The notes beneath the pieces were generated by a model. That model had not been told where the DNA came from, ran no database searches, and saw only the letters and a program-made list of their open reading frames with translations. A DNA stretch of 64,000 bases. It comes from Lachnospiraceae bacterium AD3010. GTDB lineage: Bacteria; Bacillota; Clostridia; Lachnospirales; Lachnospiraceae. The translations under genes and the position numbers were made by a program. This document shows, piece by piece, positions 16,393-25,287 of this stretch; position 1 is the stretch's first letter; every line of letters starts with the position of its first letter. The DNA is taken from positions 355,945-419,944 of the forward strand of contig KK211387.1 in NCBI GenBank assembly GCA_000622025.1, given 5' to 3'.

Positions 16393-18990
16393 ATGAACAG
16401 AACTATAAAGAAATTACTGGCTTTATGCGTTACGGCTTCGCTTCTTTCCATCGGCCCTGCCGGAACGGTTTTCGCCGACAGTCCTGACAGCAGCGGGGAG
16501 ATCGCATCATCAAACGACGCATTGCTGTCTGTGACTTCAAACACTGATGCGGTGACACTAAGCTTTGACGGGAGCAGCGTTACTTCCCCAGACGGGAATA
16601 CCTATGCTCCCGGGCCGGATGAGAACGGGGATTATTGCCTTGAGCTTTCCGGTGGCAGCTACATTCTGGAGGGTGCGGCTTCGAACGTTTATGTTGCGCT
16701 TACCGACGGAGTGGAGGCTGAATTGTGTCTAAATGACCTTGCGGTAGAAAATGACGGAGTGAAAAGCTCCTTTATAACTGCAGGCAAATCCACTTTGGTT
16801 AACATAATTTTGGAAGGAAGCTCTTCGGTAAATGGCGGCGCCGGCTTTGTATCCCAGAAAAAGAAGTCGGAATTAAATATAAGCGGCAGCGGGTCCCTTA
16901 AAGTGGACAGCCCCGAAGAGGATGCCATAAAGACAAAGGGAAGCCTTAATATCCTGGAGGGGGATATTACCCTTACAAACTGTCTGGAGGACGGTATACA
17001 GGCAGAGGATCTGAATATTTCCGGAGGTGTACTTAATATTGATACTGTATATGAATATGCAGCCAAGTCCTTTTATTCAGGCGGTAAATATACGGACAGC
17101 AGTCCGGACAGCTCAAATTACCTGTGGGAGTCAGGGGATACGGTTAAATATGAAAGGATAAACGTGGATACTGGAAGCCACAAGGGAATAAAGGTGGGCA
17201 CAAAGGCGAAGACCTATGAATTCAGCGATAACGGCGGGACGGTCGAAGCGGAAAGCGCCAGCGGAACCCTTACGGTAACCGGAGGAGAGATCACTATCAA
17301 CACCAGAAAGAGCGGGATAAAGGCCAATTCTGTTAATTCCGACGGATATAGCGCCACCTCTTCAGGTAAGTACATAATCGGCGCTCCGGATGATGCCATT
17401 AGCTGTAATAATGACATTGTGATAGACGGTGGAGTATTTGAGATCTATTCCTCTGATGACGGTATTTCCGCCATGGGAAACATTGATATTAACGGCGCTG
17501 CCCGGGTTAATATCCATAACGCCTTTGAGGGAATGGAAGGACAGAGCATTAATATCGGTTCCTCGGGAAGTCCCGAGATCAATATATGGAGCGCTGATGA
17601 CGGCATAAATACCTCGGGTAAGACACTTACGTATATTTATGACAGCTTTACGGGCTACGAAGCAGATGAGGATAGCGGATATACAAAGAAGACCGTATCC
17701 GCTACAACCGGAAACGACCTTACGATAGACGGCGGAACGGTTAATATCTATATTGATTCCGAGGGGAGAAAGGAAACAGAGCTTCCAAATGGCAGTCTTG
17801 ATGTAGTAAAGACAATAACTTACGGCTCTTCAGGAGACGGTGTCGACTGTAACGGAGCCTTACAGCAGAACGGAGGGGAACTCTACGTATACGGACAGTC
17901 CTCCGGGGATAATTCTCCCATAGATACAAATGACGGCTACAGCTTTAATTCCGGAGCAAAGGTTCTGGGGGCAGGAGCTGCCGGAATGGAGGGATCCGCG
18001 CCTAAGAGCGGGAGTGGGAAATATCTGACATACGGAAGCAGCGGAAATATGCAGCCCGGCATGCCGGAAAACAATAATAAAAATAATAACGTGACACCTC
18101 CGGAAATGCCGGATAATAGCAGTAACGGAAACCCTCCGGAAATGCCGGACAGTAGTAATAACAACACAGGCATTCCCGCAGATAACGGGCAGGGCGCATC
18201 ATTTAAGGCAGGACAGTACTGGGTTGTGAGCGACAGTGAGGGCAAGGTGGTGGACAGCGGAAAGCTGGAATACGCGGGCTCCTTCATAGTTTACGGCTCA
18301 CCGCTTATTGAAGACGGAACATATACCCTTTCCGTATCGGACACTGGAAATGAGCCGGGAGAAGGATCGGATGATCCAAAGGAAGCGGGAGAAGATCCGG
18401 CAGAATCCGGAAATGAGACCGGAAAAGCGGGGGATACTCTTAGCTCCAATGTAATTTCAGGAAGCTTTAACGTAGGAAGCGTAAGCTACGATTATTCCTA
18501 CAGCGGTAGCGTAAGCTATAACGGGAAAAAGACGCTTTTAAGCGATTTCAGGATAGACGGACAGGAGGCAGGAGCAACACTGAGCGGAAATCTTATCTTT
18601 AAGAAGCTCAGGTACAAAAACAACAAAAAGACGGGAACAGCCTATGTCATACCTGTCTTCAGGGCTGCAGGCGGCTCCGGATCATCTGTAAGAAAGGCGG
18701 TAAGGGAGATCAATAAATATTTCAGGAAAAATCCATTAAAGTACACCATTACTGCCTGCGAGCTCACAGATAAAATGCTGAGCGGAAGTGTCGTATACAG
18801 AAGCAGCAGCGGAAAATGGAGCTTCAGCCTGAAGGCAGACACAGGAGCATCAAAGTCAATCAAGCTGAAAAACAACAGGGATTTCACTGTATCGGCTGAT
18901 TCCCTGGATGAAACAAAGAGAACGGTGGTGATCAGGGGATGCGGAAATTACATAGGTGAAGCGACGGTAACAGATGTTACCATAAAATAA
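16393..18990 (+). CDS. Secreted carbohydrate-binding beta-helix protein (Cthe_2159-like)
   Basis: 865 residues. A signal peptide ends near GTVFADS (residue about 29). Residues about 55-560 hold repeating beta-helix turns (GSLNILEGDITLTNC, LNISGGVLNI, DDAISCNNDIVIDGG), the pattern of the Cthe_2159 family, a calcium-dependent parallel beta-helix that binds cellulose and pectin in Clostridium thermocellum. Then comes a low-complexity linker with repeated PPEMPD units (about 560-600), a short beta domain, an acidic linker and a C-terminal domain from about 690. No LPXTG or SLH anchor is seen. A strong AAGGAGG precedes the ATG. The position opposite sigI and the upstream SigI-like element suggest SigI control. 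Confidence 0.78.
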   Translation: MNRTIKKLLALCVTASLLSIGPAGTVFADSPDSSGEIASSNDALLSVTSNTDAVTLSFDGSSVTSPDGNTYAPGPDENGDYCLELSGGSYILEGAASNVYVALTDGVEAELCLNDLAVENDGVKSSFITAGKSTLVNIILEGSSSVNGGAGFVSQKKKSELNISGSGSLKVDSPEEDAIKTKGSLNILEGDITLTNCLEDGIQAEDLNISGGVLNIDTVYEYAAKSFYSGGKYTDSSPDSSNYLWESGDTVKYERINVDTGSHKGIKVGTKAKTYEFSDNGGTVEAESASGTLTVTGGEITINTRKSGIKANSVNSDGYSATSSGKYIIGAPDDAISCNNDIVIDGGVFEIYSSDDGISAMGNIDINGAARVNIHNAFEGMEGQSINIGSSGSPEINIWSADDGINTSGKTLTYIYDSFTGYEADEDSGYTKKTVSATTGNDLTIDGGTVNIYIDSEGRKETELPNGSLDVVKTITYGSSGDGVDCNGALQQNGGELYVYGQSSGDNSPIDTNDGYSFNSGAKVLGAGAAGMEGSAPKSGSGKYLTYGSSGNMQPGMPENNNKNNNVTPPEMPDNSSNGNPPEMPDSSNNNTGIPADNGQGASFKAGQYWVVSDSEGKVVDSGKLEYAGSFIVYGSPLIEDGTYTLSVSDTGNEPGEGSDDPKEAGEDPAESGNETGKAGDTLSSNVISGSFNVGSVSYDYSYSGSVSYNGKKTLLSDFRIDGQEAGATLSGNLIFKKLRYKNNKKTGTAYVIPVFRAAGGSGSSVRKAVREINKYFRKNPLKYTITACELTDKMLSGSVVYRSSSGKWSFSLKADTGASKSIKLKNNRDFTVSADSLDETKRTVVIRGCGNYIGEATVTDVTIK

Positions 18991-19043
18991 ACCTTCGCAG
19001 GTGCGGCAAAATTCGCGCAGCCGTCGGATCTTTCCCGGTCAGG

Positions 19044-19079
19044 GAGAAGATTCTTCGGGCTGCGCCCTCTGAATGACAT
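19044..19079. repeat. Dispersed palindrome copy B
   Basis: GAGAAGATTCTTCGGGCTGC...CCCTCTGAATGACAT, the AATCTT/CTGAATGAC version of the short palindrome, in the gap before the LuxR regulator gene. Confidence 0.7.
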
Positions 19080-19087
19080 AGTAGAAG

Positions 19088-19109
19088 GAGAAATTGATGC
19101 GTTTATCCT
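19088..19109. repeat. Half copy of the TAAACGCATCAATCTCTCC element
   Basis: GGAGAAATTGATGCGTTTATCC matches the right end of the large palindromic element at 21989-22238 with one change. No left half is present here. Confidence 0.6.
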
Positions 19110-19129
19110 GGCGTCTATAAGGCATCGCC

Positions 19130-19159
19130 TTGACACATAGATTTGATTTATAATAGAAT
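19130..19159 (+). promoter_or_regulatory. Possible promoter for the LuxR regulator
   Basis: Perfect TTGACA (19130-19135), 18 bases, TAGAAT (19154-19159). TATAAT at 19149-19154 is a better hexamer but only 13 bases away. With the TAGAAT choice the transcript would start almost at the ATG at 19170. Confidence 0.35.
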
Positions 19160-19169
19160 CTCCGTGACC

Positions 19170-19916
19170 ATGGGAAGACTGGAAACAAATGACTGGATAG
19201 TGCTGAACGATATCATCTATCTGATATACAGCACGAAGGATACGGAAGAAATGCAGAGGCTTTTTCTTGAAAGGATCAGGAAAGAGATCAGTTATGATGC
19301 GGCGGACTTCTTTCTCGCGGACTGTGAGGATCCCAATAAACTGTACCATGGGGTCACCATCGGGATGAGAAGTGATTCAGTCTTGAAATATGATGAACTG
19401 GATTATAACAGGGATATCCGCTGCAGCGGCAGGAGCATGGTCTACAGGAGTTCCGATACCATCCCTGATGAACGGAGGATCAACACCCCGTACTATGACA
19501 AGGTTTACCGGGCCAACGATCTTCACTATTCACTCCAGATGATGATAGGCTACGAGGGCAGATTTCTTGGACTCATAACCCTCTACAGAAAGAAATCCGG
19601 CGGGGACTTTGATTACTATGATATATTTACCCTGGATGTCCTGAAGGATCATATTTCACTCAGTATCTCAAAACGGTTTTCTGCGGAAAAACTTTCAGAG
19701 GTATTTGATGTTGACGGCTTTGTGCTTAAATATGCCCTGACAAAAAGGGAGGCGGAGGTGCTTGCCCATATTATCCGGAGACAGGACAATGTAAATATCA
19801 GTAAGGAGCTTGTGATCAGCATGAATACTTTGAAAAAGCACGAGCGGAATATTTATAAAAAATGCGGAGTGAAAAGCAGGATGCAGCTCTTTAAGCTTCT
19901 GTCCCGTGGAATCTGA
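19170..19916 (+). CDS. LuxR-family transcriptional regulator
   Basis: About 248 residues from the ATG at 19170. The C-terminal 65 residues are a LuxR-type helix-turn-helix: LTKREAEVLAHII, then VNISKELVISMNTLKKHERNIYKK split by the turn, and VKSRMQLFKLL. The N-terminal about 180 residues look like a GAF-type ligand domain, with no receiver Asp pocket visible. The start is uncertain: the frame opens at TTG 19143, but that codon overlaps the promoter, and no ribosome binding site precedes either codon. It stands alone upstream of the Amt-PII gene; whether it controls that gene is unknown. Confidence 0.75.
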   Translation: MGRLETNDWIVLNDIIYLIYSTKDTEEMQRLFLERIRKEISYDAADFFLADCEDPNKLYHGVTIGMRSDSVLKYDELDYNRDIRCSGRSMVYRSSDTIPDERRINTPYYDKVYRANDLHYSLQMMIGYEGRFLGLITLYRKKSGGDFDYYDIFTLDVLKDHISLSISKRFSAEKLSEVFDVDGFVLKYALTKREAEVLAHIIRRQDNVNISKELVISMNTLKKHERNIYKKCGVKSRMQLFKLLSRGI

Positions 19917-19976
19917 GGACGAAGGTTTTGGAGCCATATCACCAAAAAGGATTACAAAAAGGGTAAATAAGTGTAA

Positions 19977-20005
19977 TTGTACAGAGTATAAGGGTATAGT
20001 ATATT
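19977..20005 (+). promoter_or_regulatory. Promoter of the amt leader
   Basis: TTGTAC (19977-19982), 17 bases, TATATT (20000-20005). It lies upstream of the intrinsic terminator at 20051-20091, so transcripts must pass that terminator to reach amt. Confidence 0.55.
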
Positions 20006-20050
20006 TTCCCTGACATCAACAAGGGACATGATTGTTCCAGAGAGAAGCGA

Positions 20051-20091
20051 AGGGGCTTTGGTTTATTTGACCAAAGCCTCTTTCTTCTTTT
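20051..20091 (+). terminator. Leader terminator (attenuator candidate) before amt-glnB fusion
   Basis: GGCTTTGGT (20054-20062) pairs with ACCAAAGCC (20070-20078) over a 7-base loop, followed by TTTCTTCTTTT. AAGC (20045-20048) and GCTT (20055-20058) can form a competing hairpin with a six-base loop that would break the terminator's left arm. Promoter-terminator-gene order suggests control by antitermination. The alternative, that it ends the LuxR transcript, does not explain the intervening promoter. Confidence 0.6.
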
Positions 20092-20116
20092 AGACGATCA
20101 GGAGAGGAGCAGCATT

Positions 20117-21877
20117 ATGAGTGAAGAGATCAGAAAAGCGTTGGACGGAGAATTATTTGCGGTGTGGTTCCTTATAGGAGCGGCTTTGGTGTTCTGGATG
20201 CAGGCGGGCTTCGCCATGGTGGAAGCAGGATTTGCAAGGGCCAAGAACGCAGGGAATATCCTTATGAAGAATCTCATGGATTTCTGTATCGGCTGCTGCG
20301 TGTTCATACTTATCGGTTTTGGACTTCTTCTGGGAGAAGACATTATGGGCTTTATCGGAGCCCCGGGTTTTGATATTTTTACAAATTACGCAGCCTTTGA
20401 CTGGTCAAATTTCATATTTAACCTGGTGTTCTGTGCCACAACGGCGACCATCGTATCCGGTGCCATGGCAGAGAGGACTAAATTTTTAAGCTACTGCGTT
20501 TATTCAGGAGTGATATCCGCTCTTATCTATCCGATAGAGGCTCACTGGATATGGGGAGGCGGATGGCTTGCCCGTCTTGGCTTCCATGATTTTGCCGGCT
20601 CCTGTGCGATCCATATGGTAGGCGGTATAGCAGCCATAGTAGGAGCGAAGATGGTTGGTCCCCGTATAGGAAAGTTCGAAAAGGATAAAGAGGGAAGGAT
20701 CACAAAGGTAAATGCCTTTCCCGGACACAATATAGTCGTGGGCGCTCTTGGCGTATTCATTCTATGGCTCGGATGGTACGGTTTTAACGGAGCAGCCTGT
20801 ACCTCGGTTGACCAGCTGGCGTCGGTTTTTGTGACCACTACCATTGCCCCGAGTATTGCCACAGTGGTCTGCATGATATTTACCTGGATCAAATACGGAA
20901 AGCCCGATGTATCAATGTGCTTAAATGCATCTCTCGCAGGACTTGTAGCCATTACTGCTCCCTGTGATGTGACGGATGCTTTCGGGGCCATAGTTATTGG
21001 AGCTATATCCGGACTGATCGTATGCTTTGGGGTATGGTTCCTTGACAATAAGCTTCATATAGATGACCCTGTGGGGGCTGTGGCTGTACATATGATGAAC
21101 GGGATATGGGGAACTCTTGCCACCGGACTTTTTGCCACAACCTCGGCTCCGGGAAATGATGAGCTCGCAGGACTTTTCTACGGCGGAGGGTTCAGGCTCC
21201 TTGCCATACAGTTCATTGGCTTTGTATCGGTTGCGGCCTGGACATTCATCACAATGACAGTGGTATTTTCCGTTATAAAGGCTGTGTTCGGACTCAGAGT
21301 CAGTGAGGAGGAGGAGATAGAAGGCCTTGATGTCATGGAGCACGGGCTTACTTCTGCATATGCCGGCTTCTCTATCGTTGATATGACCGAGGCTTCAATG
21401 GTTGCCAATGAAAACACCAATCTGGGCGTTGGTGAATATGAAGAGGCCTCACCCGCCCTGAGGAGGGCTGCCGTTCCCGTTGAAAACGTATCCGCCATCA
21501 CCGAAGGGACAAGCCTTGAGAGCGGAATACACAAGGTGGTCATTATAACGAAGCTTTCAAGATATGACAAGATCAAGAGGGCGTTGAACACTCTGGGTAT
21601 CACGGGCATCACAGTAACCCAGGTCACAGGCTGCGGTATCCAAAAGGGCACAGGCCAGATGTACCGCGGAGTCGAGGTGGACTTAACCCTTCTGCCGAAG
21701 ATCAAGCTGGAGGTGGTCGTAAGTGGTATACCGGTTGAAAGCGTCATTGAAACTGCGAAGAAAACTCTTTATACCGGCAAGATCGGCGATGGAAAGATAT
21801 TTGTATATCCTGTAAGCAAGGTTGTAAAGATAAGGACCGGGGAAGAGGATTTTGAAGCACTGCAGGATGTGGAATGA
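20117..21877 (+). CDS. amt: Ammonium transporter fused to a C-terminal P-II domain
   Basis: 586 residues. Residues about 10-405 are an Amt/Rh ammonium channel with about 11 membrane helices: the N-terminus AVWFLIGAALVFWMQAGFAM is typical, and conserved pore histidines lie in the IHMVGG and VHMMNGIWG blocks. After an acidic linker (about 410-475) the last 110 residues are a complete P-II (GlnB/GlnK) domain: KVVIITKLSRYDKI, a T-loop with the conserved tyrosine in MYRGVEV, and the signature TGKIGDGKIFV. P-II normally binds as a separate trimer to block Amt; the fusion makes the regulator part of the channel. GGAGAGGAG precedes the ATG. A strong terminator follows at 21939-21980. Confidence 0.92.
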   Translation: MSEEIRKALDGELFAVWFLIGAALVFWMQAGFAMVEAGFARAKNAGNILMKNLMDFCIGCCVFILIGFGLLLGEDIMGFIGAPGFDIFTNYAAFDWSNFIFNLVFCATTATIVSGAMAERTKFLSYCVYSGVISALIYPIEAHWIWGGGWLARLGFHDFAGSCAIHMVGGIAAIVGAKMVGPRIGKFEKDKEGRITKVNAFPGHNIVVGALGVFILWLGWYGFNGAACTSVDQLASVFVTTTIAPSIATVVCMIFTWIKYGKPDVSMCLNASLAGLVAITAPCDVTDAFGAIVIGAISGLIVCFGVWFLDNKLHIDDPVGAVAVHMMNGIWGTLATGLFATTSAPGNDELAGLFYGGGFRLLAIQFIGFVSVAAWTFITMTVVFSVIKAVFGLRVSEEEEIEGLDVMEHGLTSAYAGFSIVDMTEASMVANENTNLGVGEYEEASPALRRAAVPVENVSAITEGTSLESGIHKVVIITKLSRYDKIKRALNTLGITGITVTQVTGCGIQKGTGQMYRGVEVDLTLLPKIKLEVVVSGIPVESVIETAKKTLYTGKIGDGKIFVYPVSKVVKIRTGEEDFEALQDVE

Positions 21878-21938
21878 TTGAAACAGACTGGTTTCAAGTC
21901 CGTTAAATATAAAGGGAAAACCCGTCTTTGACACCTAA

Positions 21939-21980
21939 AAAGCCGGAATCCGGGTACACCGGGATTCCGGCTTTATTATA
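21939..21980 (+). terminator. Strong intrinsic terminator after amt-glnB fusion
   Basis: AAAGCCGGAATCC (21939-21951) pairs perfectly, 13 bp, with GGATTCCGGCTTT (21962-21974) and is followed by ATTATAATT. Confidence 0.85.
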
Positions 21981-21988
21981 ATTGTCCC

Positions 21989-22238
21989 GGGCAGGTTAAA
22001 CGCATCAATCTCTCCAGAAAACGTGTTGGCTGTATGTCCACAAGCATAACCCTTTATCGGAACCGCAGACAAGATATGCCGCTTACTGCGGATTGGCACG
22101 CGGAGTATGAACAAATCGTTCGTGAATGCTCCGCGTGCTTAGCCGCAGTTGGCGGAGAGCTTGGCGTAGCGCGTTCCGCAGGGTTTGCTTGTGGATATAC
22201 AGTCAACACGTTTTCTGGAGAGATTGATGCGTTTATCC
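21989..22238. mobile_element. Long palindromic MITE-like element with 9-bp target duplication
   Basis: The outer arms, 21997-22046 and 22186-22235, are 50 nt each and pair with only two G-T mismatches (G-U if transcribed rightward). Pairing continues inward with small bulges: AACCCT/AGGGTT, CGGAA/TTCCG, CCGC/GCGG, ACTGCGG/CCGCAGT and GCACGCGGAG (22095-22104) with CTCCGCGTGC, closing on a loop near 22117. AATTGTCCC occurs as a direct repeat just outside, at 21980-21988 and 22239-22247, like a transposition duplication. No transposase is encoded; the element is a non-autonomous palindrome of about 250 bp. It fills most of the gap between amt and relA; the rest of that gap holds a terminator and the rel promoter. 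Confidence 0.75.
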
Positions 22239-22259
22239 AATTGTCCCACGGGTCTATGC

Positions 22260-22288
22260 TTGTGTACTCTATAAAAAAAGTTTATAAT
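22260..22288 (+). promoter_or_regulatory. Sigma-A-like promoter of rel
   Basis: TTGTGT (22260-22265), 17 bases, perfect TATAAT (22283-22288), about 50 bases before the rel start and directly after the palindromic element. Confidence 0.65.
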
Positions 22289-22340
22289 AATCAATTATCT
22301 TAAAAATGGAGCACTATGTGTTCTGAAAGGAGGTGATACC

Positions 22341-23255
22341 TTGGCGGAAAGGAATGTTTTTGACAACAGAAGAATGTACGCTGTGGAAGACTATACTTCT
22401 CCCGAGATACTCTATGACAATTTGATAGAGATAGTGAAGAGGTATCACCCTTCAGATGATATAAGCCTTATTGAAAAGGCATATAAAACCGCCAGTGAGG
22501 CTCATAAGGACCAGCTCAGACGAAGCGGTGAGCCATATATCATACATCCCTTGAGCACGGCTACCATACTCGCGGATCTCGAGATGGATAAGGAAACCAT
22601 AGTCGCGGGACTTCTTCATGATGTGGTGGAGGACACCATAATGACGAAGGAGGATCTGGACAGGGAGTTTGGAAGCGACGTGGCAGAGCTGGTGGACGGG
22701 GTAACAAAGCTGAATAAGCTTAAGTACCGCGGAAACAGGGCCGAATTCCAGGCGGATAATCTCCGGAAGATGTTCCTTGCCATGGCAAAGGATATAAGGG
22801 TCATAATAATAAAGCTTGCGGACAGGCTTCATAATATGCGTACCCTTCAGTTCCAGTCCCCTGAGAAGCAGCAGGAGATTTCAAGAGAAACACTTGATAT
22901 TTATTCTCCCATTGCCCAGAGACTGGGTATCAGCAGGATAAAGGTGGAGCTTGATGATCTTTCGCTGAAATACCTTAAGCCTGACGTTTACCATGACCTT
23001 AAGCTTCAGATCTCCCAGAGAAGGGAGGAACGGGAGGAATTTGTAGCCCATATCGTGAAGGAGGTTACGGATAAAATGGAGGAGGCTGATATCGATGCCT
23101 CCGTAAGCGGCAGGATAAAGCATTTCTTCTCGATCTACAAAAAGATGGTGAACCAGCAGAAGAATCTGGATCAGATATACGATCTCTTTGCTGTAAGGAT
23201 AATAGTGCATGATGTAAAGGAAGGACTGCTATGCCGCCCTGGGTATAATCCATGA
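22341..23255 (+). pseudogene. relA: RelA/SpoT (p)ppGpp synthetase-hydrolase, 5' part before a frameshift
   Basis: The start is TTG at 22341 behind a near-perfect Shine-Dalgarno AAAGGAGGTGAT (22327-22338). Residues about 40-190 are the HD hydrolase domain with RRSGEPYIIHP and LLHDVVEDT intact. The synthetase domain begins (FFSIYKKMVNQQKNL, LFAVRII) and then the frame changes at about 23223: it reads GLLCRPGYNP and stops at 23255. Dropping one G from AAGGAAGGA (23217-23225) restores the normal family sequence DCYAALGIIHEMYKPIPGRF. The joined product would be about 754 residues, the normal Rel size. Either the lesion is real or it is a base-calling error; the following 461 codons show no other damage. 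Confidence 0.85.
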
Positions 23256-24606
23256 GATGTATAAGCCGATCCCGGGGCGCTTCAAGGACTATATAGCAAT
23301 GCCGAAGGCCAATAATTACCAGTCGCTGCATACCTCTCTTATAGGTCCGAACGGTACTCCCTTCGAGATACAGATAAGGACCTACGATATGCACAGGACT
23401 GCGGAATTCGGTATCGCGGCCCACTGGAAGTATAAGGAGACCTCTGACGGGCGGCATCCTGACGAGAACGAGGAAGAGAAGCTGTCATGGCTAAGGAGGA
23501 TCCTCGAGTGGCAGAAAAACCTTTCGGATAATAAGGAGTTTATGAGCCTCTTAAAGAGCGACCTTAATCTCTTTTCCGATTTTGTGTACTGCTTCACTCC
23601 CACCGGTGATGTAAAGAACCTGCCCTCGGGCTCAACGACCGTGGATTTTGCCTATGCTATCCACAGCGCCGTGGGAAACAGGATGGTGGGCGCCAGAGTC
23701 AACGGCAAGCTTGTAAATATTGATTACGTTATTCAGAACGGGGACAGGGTTGAGATCATAACCAGCCAGAATTCCCACGGTCCCAGCCGTGACTGGCTGA
23801 AGATTGTGAAGTCTACCCAGGCACGTTCAAAGATTAACCAGTGGTTCAAGAATGAGCTGAAGGAAGACAATATTGCCCGGGGCAAGATACAGTTTGCCGA
23901 ATACTGCAAGGCTCACGCGATAAAGCAGGAAGAGATAATGAAGCCTGTGTACCAGCAGGCTGTTATGGATAAATACCACTTCAGGGATTTTGATGCGGTT
24001 TATGCGGCCATAGGACACGGAGGCTTAAAGGAGGGCCAGGTCGTTAACCGTATGGTTGAAAGGTACGAGCTTGACCATATGAAGCACCTGAGTGACGAAG
24101 AAGCTCTGGCCTCCATGGACGAAACGGCAAGAAAAAACGTTTTCCATAAGAGCGAAGGCGGAATCGTTGTCAAGGGGATAACGGACGTTTCCGTACATTT
24201 CAGCAAGTGTTGCAATCCGCTGCCGGGTGATGAGATCGTGGGATATGTCACCAGAGGCAGGGGAGTTTCAATACACAGGACTGACTGCATCAATATAATG
24301 AATATGGCCGAGTACGACAGGGAAAGGCTTATAGAGGCCGAATGGCAGAAGGGGCTTGAGGATACAAACGAGGAATACGTGGCGGATATCAATATCTTCG
24401 CAAACAACAGGAACGGGCTCCTTGTTGATATCTCAAGGCTGTTTACGGAGTCAAATATAGGGATAATCGGTATTAACAGCAGGGTGAACAAGCAGAATAT
24501 CGCAACCCTTTACCTGTCATTCAATATACACAGCACTGCGGATCTTGATAACATCATCCAGAAGCTCAGGGCTATCCCGGGAGTTCTGGATATTGAAAGG
24601 ACTTAG
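23224..24606 (+). pseudogene. relA: RelA/SpoT, 3' part after the frameshift
   Basis: Continues the protein in the third frame from GAC at 23224; the first in-frame ATG is at 23257. It holds the rest of the synthetase (FKDYIAMPKANNYQSLHT, EIQIRT), a TGS domain (YCFTPTGDVKNLPSGST), the conserved-Cys/zinc-finger-like block HFSKCCNPLPGDEIVG with IHRTDC, and a C-terminal ACT domain (NGLLVDISRLFTE). All are well conserved, which argues that the frame break at 23223-23224 is recent or an artefact. If real, a separate synthetase/regulatory fragment could only be made by reinitiation near 23257 or by frameshifting. An MBL-fold gene follows after 9 bases, as is usual for rel in Clostridia. Confidence 0.85.
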
Positions 24607-24615
24607 GGAAAAAAT

Positions 24616-25272
24616 ATGTCTGTGGTAATAAAGAAAATGATACTGGGACCGGTGGAAACGAACTGCTATATCTTCCATAAGGAAGGCAGCAGTGAAGCTT
24701 TGGTATTTGATCCCGGGGACAGGGGAGACAAGGTCTACGATTTCCTTGCTGAGCAGGGACTGTCCTTGAAGTCCGTGATGATAACACATGGACACTTTGA
24801 TCATATCATGGGGGTTCCCGCACTTATCAGGAAGGCAAAGGATAACGGCGAAGAACCGCTGCTCTATGCTTCGGAGGATGAAAAGGCGCTTCTTTCCGAT
24901 GTGGTCCTTAACTGCTCAGGTACGGCTATGGGCTACGGAGACGGCGGAGTGACACTGGACGCCGATGTCTGGCTTAAGGACGGGGAGGAGATTGAAACCT
25001 GCGGCATAAAGATCACCTGTATAAAGACACCGGGGCATACAGAGGGCAGCATGTCCTTCTTTATGCCGGACGAGAGGATGCTTGTCTGCGGGGATACCGT
25101 TTTTGAGGGATCTGTAGGCAGGACGGATCTGCCCACGGGCTCTGATGCGGAGCTGCAGAGATCCATCAGCGAAAAGATTGCGGTTCTGCCGGAATTTACG
25201 TATATTCTTCCGGGTCATGGCCCGGAGACCACAGTGAGGGACGAGAAGCAGTACAATCCGTGGTTTCGCTGA
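24616..25272 (+). CDS. MBL-fold metallohydrolase (glyoxalase II-like, YcbL type)
   Basis: 218 residues, cytoplasmic. Metal ligands of the beta-lactamase fold are visible: THGHFDH near 57-63, PGHTEG near 140, CGDTVF near 157 and LPGHGPET near 203. The family includes hydroxyacylglutathione-hydrolase-like enzymes; the substrate here is unknown. It starts 9 bases after rel with AGGGA upstream, and so is co-transcribed with it. Confidence 0.85.
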   Translation: MSVVIKKMILGPVETNCYIFHKEGSSEALVFDPGDRGDKVYDFLAEQGLSLKSVMITHGHFDHIMGVPALIRKAKDNGEEPLLYASEDEKALLSDVVLNCSGTAMGYGDGGVTLDADVWLKDGEEIETCGIKITCIKTPGHTEGSMSFFMPDERMLVCGDTVFEGSVGRTDLPTGSDAELQRSISEKIAVLPEFTYILPGHGPETTVRDEKQYNPWFR

Positions 25273-25287
25273 GTTTTATTTCCTTTG

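Noticed and set aside
20010-20060. Full ANTAR-type double-hexaloop leader
   Set aside because: Only one six-base loop (GAAGGG) is present and lacks the usual first A; the upstream hairpin has a 9-base loop. Kept only as a possible attenuator.
22034-22303. An 89-codon rightward frame that looks like a small gene
   Set aside because: It lies almost wholly inside the palindromic element, has no ribosome binding site, and its ends (NTFSGEIDAFI) are simply the translated repeat.
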